A DNA stretch of 64,000 nt from positions 744,001 through 808,000 of the forward strand of contig NZ_JAUCCU010000001.1 of assembly GCF_034675845.1 (NCBI RefSeq), in the 5' to 3' direction. Of the stretch, positions 36,566 through 43,941 are shown piece by piece. The translations under genes were made by a program, and so were the position numbers. Source of the DNA: Castellaniella sp. Its GTDB lineage: Bacteria; Pseudomonadota; Gammaproteobacteria; Burkholderiales; Burkholderiaceae_B. Within the stretch, counting starts at the first letter, position 1. Every line of letters begins with the position of its first letter. The notes beneath the pieces were generated by a model that worked only from the letters and a program-made list of their open reading frames with translations, ran no database searches and was not told the origin of the DNA.

Positions 36566-37495
36566 CTAATCAATTCGGTTAATAATTGCCGTGGCCCAGG
36601 ACAGACCAACGCCAAAACCACTAATTAAAATACGATTAACTTCTTTTTCCAGAAGGCGGTTTTCCAGAAGCAAGGGAATCGATGATGACACAGTATTCCC
36701 TGTAGCTTCCATATCTTTTACAAAGCGTTCTTTGTGTTCGCCAAAATTTCGTGCAATAGCATCTACAATTGCATTACTGCCTTGGTGGAGGCAATACAAA
36801 TCTATATCTTCGTACTTTAAGCCTTCTCGCTCTAGTAGTTTCTTAATATTATCTGCGATTTGAGAAAAGGCGAAATTGAAAACCTGGCGGCCATTCATAT
36901 GAAGGACCCCACCTTCCTTTTTTAGATATTCACTTCCTGAACCATCTGTACCATAACAAACAGGGCCCAAGCCCCAACCAGGCCCACTTCCCAGCCAAGT
37001 TGCTGTCGCAGCATCACCAAACAAAAGGCTCGTCGCCTTGTCTTTCAAATCAACGATTTTTGAATATGGATCAGCTGTAAGAAGAACGCCATTTTTCAGC
37101 CCAGAGGATTCCAAAAATCCTTTTAATGCAAAGAGACCATACACATAGCCGGAACATCCCAGAGAGATATCAAATGCCGCAACCGAAACCGGCAACTGCA
37201 GCTTCCTTTGCACAATAGCCGACGTATGGGGCAATCCTTCCCCATCAGGATTCTGAGTAACAACGACAACAACATCAATATTTTCTTGATTAAGATCAGG
37301 GTTTTTATCCAATAGGTTCTGGAAAGCAGACACAGCTAAATCTGAGGCATCCTCACCTGCCGTCATGCGTGGCAAATGCAAAGCACCAATTTTATTCCGA
37401 ATGAAATCCTCAGTCTCTCCGAAACCAACAGCTTGGTCAATATTATTTATCGATGACTCAGGGACATAGCTCGCAATGCTTTTTATCTTGATCAT
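36566..37495 (-). CDS. 3-oxoacyl-ACP synthase III family protein (FabH-like)
   Basis: 309 residues. The triad is Cys114 (DISLGCSGYVYG), His237 (CLHQGSN) and Asn267 (TGNTVSSS), so it should be an active condensing enzyme. It overlaps the start of the unknown gene at 37495 by one base and precedes ACP 1 closely. In KAS III enzymes acetyl-CoA plus malonyl-ACP gives acetoacetyl-ACP, which would be the obvious precursor of a 3-hydroxybutyryl group; whether this enzyme uses other primers is open. The region is AT-rich, which suggests acquisition by transfer. Confidence 0.9.
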   Translation of the reverse strand: MIKIKSIASYVPESSINNIDQAVGFGETEDFIRNKIGALHLPRMTAGEDASDLAVSAFQNLLDKNPDLNQENIDVVVVVTQNPDGEGLPHTSAIVQRKLQLPVSVAAFDISLGCSGYVYGLFALKGFLESSGLKNGVLLTADPYSKIVDLKDKATSLLFGDAATATWLGSGPGWGLGPVCYGTDGSGSEYLKKEGGVLHMNGRQVFNFAFSQIADNIKKLLEREGLKYEDIDLYCLHQGSNAIVDAIARNFGEHKERFVKDMEATGNTVSSSIPLLLENRLLEKEVNRILISGFGVGLSWATAIINRID

Positions 37496-38103
37496 TATGG
37501 TGCTCCAACAATAAACCGAATTGACCCAACCTTTTTTTTGTCAAGATATATATTATTGACACTAAATTTATTATTGATAAGCTTGACCATATGCACTGAG
37601 ACATTTTCACAAGCCTTGACCAACGGAAACATTAAGTCCAACTGTCCGAAGACCCACTTTCCATCTACATCAGGAACCACGCTGTAATTCAAGAACTTTG
37701 TTAGCGCTATTATATTTTCAATAACAGAATACTCTGAATCAAAGAGAATCTGCGCACTACTTCCCGCCGCATCAAAAACAGCATCCTGGACTATGGAGGC
37801 CTCATTGAAAGTTGCCCTACCAGTAACTGCCATTTCTGTTTCAATAATAAACGCACGAACTGGCTCTGTCATTCCACAAGCTCTATAGCGAACTTCCCCA
37901 ACAACCTTCTTCTCATTATCAGGAGAAATAGTTTCAATAAAACACGATTTCCTGGCAAACCCCCTGAAAGAGAGCCTCTCGATGTATGAACCTTTCTCAC
38001 CTGTCACATCATCAGCAATAGAAGAAAGACTATTAAATATGTCACTACCGTGGAGATAGTTTCTATTCCCCTTATATGGCAAATCAAGAAGCTTCTTCAT
38101 CAC
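37495..38103 (-). CDS. Unrecognised protein in the acyl module
   Basis: 202 residues that I cannot assign. It begins MMKKLLDLPYKGNRNYLHGSD. The body has alternating strands (ERLSFRGFARKSCFIETI, KKVVGEVRYRACGM, RAFIIETEMAVTGRATF), no membrane segments and no metal motif. A hot-dog or similar beta-rich acyl-binding fold is possible but not shown. It lies between the LpxD-like acyltransferase and the KAS III, in the same direction and nearly touching both. That position suggests a step such as ketoreduction, dehydration or acyl transfer. No ketoreductase is otherwise present in this sub-module. Confidence 0.75.
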   Translation of the reverse strand: MMKKLLDLPYKGNRNYLHGSDIFNSLSSIADDVTGEKGSYIERLSFRGFARKSCFIETISPDNEKKVVGEVRYRACGMTEPVRAFIIETEMAVTGRATFNEASIVQDAVFDAAGSSAQILFDSEYSVIENIIALTKFLNYSVVPDVDGKWVFGQLDLMFPLVKACENVSVHMVKLINNKFSVNNIYLDKKKVGSIRFIVGAP

Positions 38104-38112
38104 TACCGCCTA

Positions 38113-39021
38113 TTAATAATTCTGATTATTATTTTTTATTTTACGCAAATTTCTCAAAAACCCCAACATATGAATTTTATGATTTACGGCAAAATTTCCC
38201 GAAACAGCCTCTCCATCACTGACATGGTCTATAACAACAGATCCAGCCATCAAGTTTGCATTGCTTCCTATGCGAATATTTTCTTTGACTACCACATGAG
38301 TACCGAGAAATGAGTTATTTCCAATAACAGAACGCCTAGCCACTACACACTGATTTGAAATCACCACGCCCATCCCAACCTTGGCTTCATGCCCAATGAT
38401 AGCACCCAAGCCTATCAGGGACCCATCACCTATTTCAGTAAAATCAGTATCATGTATCGACCTGACGGCCACGGAATTCGCCATCATTGTCACATGATCG
38501 CCAATACGCACATATCCTGCATGATTGATGGGAACTATTCTGTTGCTCAACCTTGAATAAAGAATGCCATCCACACCAAGCTTGACCCCTGGACCTATTT
38601 GCACATTTGATCCAATTTCAACCCCGTCTGTGATCACCACATGTTCAGCAATTGAAACATTATCACCTATACGGCACCCAGGAGAAATCACTGCAGTCGA
38701 ATGAATTCGACAATTTTCACCCACCCCCGGATCAAAGGGAAGCCTATAATTACCCGCATTGATGAACTTCTGGTGAATAGCATAAAACATATCACGCGGA
38801 TTTTCCGCCACCAGCAAACCAGGAATTTTTGCTGCAACTTCAGCCAGGCTGGGGGTTGTTATCAAGGCAGCGATATTTGGATTCTCTACAGCAATGAGGA
38901 CATATTTTAATTTATCCGCATATACAAGCAGTCCTGCTGATAATGAATCCACATATCCCAAACGAGAAAATTCAAAATCACGGATACATAAGGCATCAGG
39001 AACAATACTCGAAAGTCTCAT
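38113..39021 (-). CDS. LpxD-like N-acyltransferase (left-handed beta-helix), candidate replacement for PseH
   Basis: 302 residues. Residues 1-85 resemble the LpxD uridine-binding domain (YVDSLSAGLLVYADKLKY, AALITTPSLAEV, LLVAENPRDMFYAIHQ). Residues 100-285 are hexapeptide repeats of a left-handed beta-helix. His211 in IIGHEAKVG lines up with the catalytic His of LpxD. LpxD moves a 3-hydroxyacyl chain from ACP to the amino group of UDP-3-O-acyl-glucosamine. Here the gene lies between PseG and the KAS III/ACP genes, and a GNAT-type PseH is absent. I infer that it acylates the 4-amino group of the UDP-sugar made by PseC. Confidence 0.82.
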   Translation of the reverse strand: MRLSSIVPDALCIRDFEFSRLGYVDSLSAGLLVYADKLKYVLIAVENPNIAALITTPSLAEVAAKIPGLLVAENPRDMFYAIHQKFINAGNYRLPFDPGVGENCRIHSTAVISPGCRIGDNVSIAEHVVITDGVEIGSNVQIGPGVKLGVDGILYSRLSNRIVPINHAGYVRIGDHVTMMANSVAVRSIHDTDFTEIGDGSLIGLGAIIGHEAKVGMGVVISNQCVVARRSVIGNNSFLGTHVVVKENIRIGSNANLMAGSVVIDHVSDGEAVSGNFAVNHKIHMLGFLRNLRKIKNNNQNY

Positions 39022-40103
39022 TACAACATCCCCACCATATAATCACCAATGCTTATTTTATGATTAGGCATTAGCTTTTCTTGGCTTTTCCGCATGGCTT
39101 TTAATTCACCAACATCCTGGCGAAAACCCTCCAGCCGGGAACGTAAAGAACCGGGCAATTTTCCTGTGAATGCCCCCAGATACACAGCCCCACCGCAAAG
39201 ATCCATATTCTTTGCCAGATCAACTTGGTTATCTGCGATGCTTATTATCAGCATTGGCACTCTTAATGCACACAACTCCCAAACAGTCGTTCCCCCTGCA
39301 GTAATCGCCAAATCTGCCTGCTCCATGAGCACTGCCACATTGTCTGGTTGTACATGCAGCTTGACCGAAGCAGAATCTGTATATCTATGTTTAATTTTTG
39401 CGATATGAGGATTTTCCTTCCCCAGGAGCACATCGATAACCACAGTCGATCCAAAAAGTTTGGAGAGCATATCCACCACAGCCAGCGTTGCATTTGGCTT
39501 GTCTATACCACCAAAAGAAACAAAAAATCTTTCCATTTTTTTGATTTTCTTATCTTCTGTAATTTTCTGAATGACAGAAAACTCAGGGCGCAACAAGGCA
39601 TATTCTGGCCCTGCTAATATGCGACATTCAGAAGGAACAAGCTTACTCCATCGCGCAAGTCCTTCAGGAGAATAGGTCTGATCGAGCAGCAGGTCACAAA
39701 CATGGCTTCGGTTGGCATAACCGTCAATCACCATAAGTTTCATGCCAGAAATCTCTTGTTTAAGCAAGCTTTCCCACCGCCAATCAATGCTGTGATGATC
39801 AACTACAACCCAACAGGCTGTTTCATCTCGCAAAAATCCTGCTGTCGATAAGGCATCTTCATGAAAGCTTTCTCCAAGAAAAGAGTCCACATCCAAGTTG
39901 CATGAACCACCCACCTGCATAGGTAGAGCGAATACTTGATACCCAGCAGCTACGATTGAATCAATCATGTGTCCCACATGGGCACGACAGATAAAATAAA
40001 CAATCGCCCCACGGGCCCTCAGCTGATCAGCCAACACTAAACACCGCATGACATGACCTGTTCCGATATCAATAGAGGCATCGACGCGGATGAACACTTT
40101 CAT
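39021..40103 (-). CDS. pseG: UDP-2,4-diacylamino-2,4,6-trideoxy-beta-L-altropyranose hydrolase
   Basis: 360 residues. PseG removes UDP from the bis-acylated amino sugar. The N-terminal IRVDASIDIGTGHVMRCLVLADQLRARG is the family signature; GGIDKPNATL and the nucleotide-binding AITAGGTTVWELCALRVPM belong to the GT-B fold. The C-terminus ends without a fused GNAT domain, so no PseH activity is attached. The stop overlaps the start of the LpxD-like gene by one base; pseF is 9 bases upstream. If the acyl group is larger than acetyl, the active site of this enzyme must accept it. Confidence 0.92.
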   Translation of the reverse strand: MKVFIRVDASIDIGTGHVMRCLVLADQLRARGAIVYFICRAHVGHMIDSIVAAGYQVFALPMQVGGSCNLDVDSFLGESFHEDALSTAGFLRDETACWVVVDHHSIDWRWESLLKQEISGMKLMVIDGYANRSHVCDLLLDQTYSPEGLARWSKLVPSECRILAGPEYALLRPEFSVIQKITEDKKIKKMERFFVSFGGIDKPNATLAVVDMLSKLFGSTVVIDVLLGKENPHIAKIKHRYTDSASVKLHVQPDNVAVLMEQADLAITAGGTTVWELCALRVPMLIISIADNQVDLAKNMDLCGGAVYLGAFTGKLPGSLRSRLEGFRQDVGELKAMRKSQEKLMPNHKISIGDYMVGML

Positions 40104-40112
40104 GGGGAAGTC

Positions 40113-40799
40113 TTACCTATCCATTATCTTGAACATTTTTTCCGCCCTGATCCAATCCTCCTGGGTATCTATATCTTGCACTCTATAGCTAGGCAAAACT
40201 AATGGGACAGAATGATTGGAAAAAGCCGACAAATTATCTAAAAAAGCGTCTGTTTTGCCCCAATAAAATTGCCCGGCGTCATGATACGCCGCCTCCAAAT
40301 CCTGAGATCTAGTGGTGCGAAACTCAGGATTAAACATGGCAACCCGTCCGTTTTGGCAAATCTTTAATGCTCTCTGCACAGGTGCCTGAAAGGCAGCGAT
40401 TGTAAAGACAAATTCACAATCGGACGCAACCAACATATCAAACCCATCTTTAAGATCTTGGGCTGTAGCAAAAGGCGCTGTCGCATACAAGCAGCAAACA
40501 TAGTCTGGCTTTTTATATATGGACTCGATCTGCTTAATAGCATGATTAATTATCGGCCGAGTGGTTGTGAAGTCATCCGATAACTCTGCAGGCCGCATAA
40601 ATGGCACATCCGCGCCATAATTTCTTGCTATTTCAGCGATTTTCAGATCCTCAGTTGAAACGACCACATGATCAAACAGCCCAGAACGGATAGCAGAATC
40701 AATGGACCAGGCAATCATCGGCTTACCACAAAAATCCCTTATGTTCTTATAAGGGATTCGCTTACTGCCGCCACGCGCTGGGATAATTGCTACGTTCAT
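40113..40799 (-). CDS. pseF: Pseudaminic acid cytidylyltransferase
   Basis: 228 residues from the ATG at 40799. It activates pseudaminic acid with CTP. The CMP-sugar synthetase signature AIIPARGGSKRIPYKN is at the N-terminus, and KPMIAWSIDSAI, VVVSTEDLKIAEIARNYGA and the C-terminal YHDAGQFYWGKTDAFL are typical of PseF. The frame is open upstream to 40901, but that part overlaps pseC. It follows the pseC stop by 2 bases and is clearly operon-linked. Confidence 0.93.
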   Translation of the reverse strand: MNVAIIPARGGSKRIPYKNIRDFCGKPMIAWSIDSAIRSGLFDHVVVSTEDLKIAEIARNYGADVPFMRPAELSDDFTTTRPIINHAIKQIESIYKKPDYVCCLYATAPFATAQDLKDGFDMLVASDCEFVFTIAAFQAPVQRALKICQNGRVAMFNPEFRTTRSQDLEAAYHDAGQFYWGKTDAFLDNLSAFSNHSVPLVLPSYRVQDIDTQEDWIRAEKMFKIMDR

Positions 40800-40801
40800 G
40801 T

Positions 40802-41968
40802 TTAGCTGAGTTCCAATATTGATTGACGAACAGCCTCGCAGACAAAGTCTTGTTGAGATTCGGAAAGTGTGGCATACATCGGCAAGCTGATTGCTTCGCA
40901 ATAATAGCTTTCCGCTTCTGGAAAGTCGCCTACCTTGAATCCCATCTTTTGATAGAACGGCTGTGTATGCACAGGAATATAGTGCAGATTCACACCTACG
41001 CCCTGCTTTCTCAGCGATTCAAAGACATCATTGTGCGCATTCTTCAAGCGATCGGATTGCAATCTAATCACATACAAATGCAGTCCAGAATAGCCATCCG
41101 AACTCTGCCACGGGGTTGTAATCGGCAAATCAAAAAATTGTTCTGAATAGCGTCGTGCCAACACATGACGACGCGCCACATAGTCATCCAGTCGCTGCAC
41201 CTGACTAACGCCCAGGGCCGCTTGAAGCTCTGTCATGCGGTAGTTGAACCCCAAAGCCACTTGCTGGTAATACCAAGAACCATCAGGTTCATGAGTCATC
41301 AAATCAGGATCGCGGGTAACACCATGACTGCGCAATAATGCCATGCGTGTGGCGATTGTCGAATCATTGGTCACAGCCATTCCACCTTCTGCTGTTGTGA
41401 TGATTTTCACCGGATGAAAGCTGAACACTGTAATGTCACTATAGCGACTATTACCGATATATTCATCCTTATATTTCCCACCAATAGCGTGCGAAGCATC
41501 TTCAATGATCTTAAAACCATAACGCTGAGATAAGTGGTGGATCACAGCCATATTACAAGGCTGCCCGCACAAATGAACAGGAATGACAATTTTCGGTAAG
41601 CACCCATTTTTCTCTGCAAGCTCAAGCTTATACGCTAACGCAGCAGGGTCCATATTATAAGTACGCCGATCTATGTCTACAAAATCCACCTTTGCCCCGC
41701 AGTATAAGGCGCAGTTGGCTGTAGCAACAAAGGTAATGGGCGTCGTCCATAGCCAATCGCCCGGCCCCAAGCCAAGAGCGAGACACGCAATATGCAAAGC
41801 CGATGTGGCACTATTAGTCGCGACGGCATGCTGCGCCCCTACCTTTTTCATTACAGCCTGTTCAAACTCAGGAACCTTCGGTCCCTGGGTTAAGAAATCA
41901 GATCTGAGAACCGCCACGACCGCATCAATATCAGCTTGATTGATATCTTGACGACCATATGGGATCAT
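40802..41968 (-). CDS. pseC: UDP-4-amino-4,6-dideoxy-N-acetyl-beta-L-altrosamine transaminase
   Basis: 388 residues of the DegT/DnrJ/EryC1/StrS family. The PLP Lys188 sits in FSFHPVKIITTAEGG; the opening MIPYGRQDINQADIDAV and LRSDFLTQGPKVPEFE are characteristic of PseC. It aminates the 4-keto sugar made by PseB. The ATG at 41968 is chosen because it begins the conserved IPYGRQ; the longer frame to 42064 overlaps pseB. The gene lies 1 base after the pseB stop. Confidence 0.94.
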   Translation of the reverse strand: MIPYGRQDINQADIDAVVAVLRSDFLTQGPKVPEFEQAVMKKVGAQHAVATNSATSALHIACLALGLGPGDWLWTTPITFVATANCALYCGAKVDFVDIDRRTYNMDPAALAYKLELAEKNGCLPKIVIPVHLCGQPCNMAVIHHLSQRYGFKIIEDASHAIGGKYKDEYIGNSRYSDITVFSFHPVKIITTAEGGMAVTNDSTIATRMALLRSHGVTRDPDLMTHEPDGSWYYQQVALGFNYRMTELQAALGVSQVQRLDDYVARRHVLARRYSEQFFDLPITTPWQSSDGYSGLHLYVIRLQSDRLKNAHNDVFESLRKQGVGVNLHYIPVHTQPFYQKMGFKVGDFPEAESYYCEAISLPMYATLSESQQDFVCEAVRQSILELS

Positions 41969-41969
41969 C

Positions 41970-42968
41970 TTAGACTTTACCGATTCTCTCACCATTTTCA
42001 TCGATCCATGCTTGCAGGGCTTCGGGTGGCATCCATTCAGGATTAGAGTCACTGGCATACACAAAGCCTTCTGGCACCTTTATCCCATTTTTGATGCGTT
42101 CCATTGAACTGCCCCACCCATTGATAGCAGGCAAAATCTTATAATAATCCTGATATTCATAGGTATAGTGAGAATCCTCGGTACCAATCATCTGCTCGTG
42201 CAGTTTTTCGCCTGGGCGAATACCAATAATTTTCTGTTCTGCATGCGGTGCAATCACGCGTGCCAGGTCAGTGACTTTCATCGAGGGGATCTTCTTGACA
42301 TAAATCTCGCCTCCTTCCATGTCTTCGAATGCATGCCAAACCAACTCTACGCCCTGTTCCAGAGAAATCATAAAGCGAGTCATACGGCTATCCGTGATAG
42401 GTAGCTCTCCTTTTTCACGAATCGACATAAAAAAAGGAATTACAGAGCCACGTGATCCCATGACATTTCCATACCGGACAACAGAAAACCGGGTACCATG
42501 AGCACCTGCATACGAATTCCCTGCCACAAACAGTTTGTCAGAGGCCAGCTTAGTCGCCCCATACAGATTGATCGGACTGCTGGCTTTGTCCGTTGATAAG
42601 GCCACGACACGCTTTACACCTTGATCGATACAGGCATCAATCAAATTCATCGCCCCGATGATGTTTGTCTTTATGCATTCAAATGGGTTGTATTCAGCTG
42701 TCGGTACAATTTTTGTCGCAGCAGCATGCACTACAAAATCAACACCATCCAGAGCTCGATGAAGGCGATCTTTGTCACGCACATCCCCAATAAAAAACCG
42801 TACGCGAGGATCATCACCATATAGCTTGGCCATTTCCCATTGCTTCATTTCATCCCTAGAAAGAATAATGAGACGCTTTGGGTTATAGCAAGCCAACGTC
42901 ATTGGCACAAACGAGTGTCCAAATGACCCAGTGCCACCAGTAATTAGAATGGATTTTTCTTTAAGCAT
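41970..42968 (-). CDS. pseB: UDP-N-acetylglucosamine 4,6-dehydratase (inverting)
   Basis: 332 residues of the FlaA1/PseB extended SDR family. The NAD-binding ITGGTGSFGHSF is at the N-terminus. The TDKA and NLYGATK segments carry the catalytic Asp, Lys and Tyr. RYGNVMGSRGSV and the C-terminal GIRPGEKLHEQMI are family marks. It is the first step of pseudaminic acid synthesis and is followed directly by pseC, as in most Pse loci. Confidence 0.95.
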   Translation of the reverse strand: MLKEKSILITGGTGSFGHSFVPMTLACYNPKRLIILSRDEMKQWEMAKLYGDDPRVRFFIGDVRDKDRLHRALDGVDFVVHAAATKIVPTAEYNPFECIKTNIIGAMNLIDACIDQGVKRVVALSTDKASSPINLYGATKLASDKLFVAGNSYAGAHGTRFSVVRYGNVMGSRGSVIPFFMSIREKGELPITDSRMTRFMISLEQGVELVWHAFEDMEGGEIYVKKIPSMKVTDLARVIAPHAEQKIIGIRPGEKLHEQMIGTEDSHYTYEYQDYYKILPAINGWGSSMERIKNGIKVPEGFVYASDSNPEWMPPEALQAWIDENGERIGKV

Positions 42969-42988
42969 GTGCTTTCATTGATGAGTTT

Positions 42989-43939
42989 TTATGACTCAGA
43001 AATTTTTGTCCCATACGACGATGCCAAGATCGCATTATTTCGACATAGCAATGGGATACCACCCACGATCGGATAGATCAAACCAGTTTCCCGTGCCGCA
43101 AAAACACCTTCTATAAAATCAAGGGGTGCATGTGTCAGAGGGCAACGCCACACTGTCTGAGAAGGGTTTTGTTCGTGCAATTTTTCAAGCAGAAGCACTC
43201 CACTAGGATTCAGTGGATTGAAGCAATAATCCAGCAAGCGGTAATCCAAGATTACACACCCCAGATCCTCGGCAGATTTTTTCAGATTGCGTACATATCC
43301 ATGACTTCGCATTCGCGCCTGCGCAGCCGCACTTCCCAGTTCATAAATTGGCTCAATAAGAACCACGAACCGGCGAGCCACCCTCAGGAGTTCACGGATC
43401 GCCTCAAGCTCGCGACCACCGTTTGGTTCTAATGAATGGGACGTATAAACTATATCTATGCTGCTGTCCGCTAAAGGGATATGAAAAAGATCAGCAACAA
43501 ACAATTCAGCACATTGACCCATTTGCTTCAGCCAGCCAAGCCCATGGGCGCATCTAGACCAACTGATATCAAACCCAAATGCAGAAATCTGGGGCAGAGA
43601 AAGGTGTGCTAACACACCAGATAGGGTGGTCGCCTCGCCAACACCGACTTCTAGCACTGAACCACCTGATTCTTGTAAGTGGGGCGACAATAAATCTGCA
43701 ATCTGTGATACCCAACGAGCCTTTCCTTCCGGATTTGCACGCGCCAGCTTGACATAGCTTCCAGCTTGCAAGTCATAAGCAATCTGTGTGGCAATGAGTA
43801 GATTATCATCGCGCCCAAGAAAACTTCGCGCATACTCCATCGCATTGTCGCCACGAAAGAAAGCAGCACGCATGCCTTCCAACAATTGACGCATCTTGGC
43901 TGCATCGGCATCCGCCATGTGAAGATCCGGCTGCTCCAC
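42989..43939 (-). CDS. Class I methyltransferase with a Trm112-like C-terminal segment
   Basis: 316 residues. The SAM-binding VLEVGVGEATTLSGVL (about residue 98) and FGFDISW are followed by a motif IV-like VYTSHSLEP. The last 60 residues (WRCPLTHAPLDF, LIYPIVGGIPLLC) resemble the small Trm112/UPF0434 module, but here fused to the methyltransferase. The gene lies between pseB and the Maf-like gene. Such a methyltransferase may modify the nonulosonate; the substrate is unknown. It is 2 bases after the Maf-like gene. Confidence 0.82.
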   Translation of the reverse strand: MEQPDLHMADADAAKMRQLLEGMRAAFFRGDNAMEYARSFLGRDDNLLIATQIAYDLQAGSYVKLARANPEGKARWVSQIADLLSPHLQESGGSVLEVGVGEATTLSGVLAHLSLPQISAFGFDISWSRCAHGLGWLKQMGQCAELFVADLFHIPLADSSIDIVYTSHSLEPNGGRELEAIRELLRVARRFVVLIEPIYELGSAAAQARMRSHGYVRNLKKSAEDLGCVILDYRLLDYCFNPLNPSGVLLLEKLHEQNPSQTVWRCPLTHAPLDFIEGVFAARETGLIYPIVGGIPLLCRNNAILASSYGTKISES

Positions 43940-43941
43940 TT

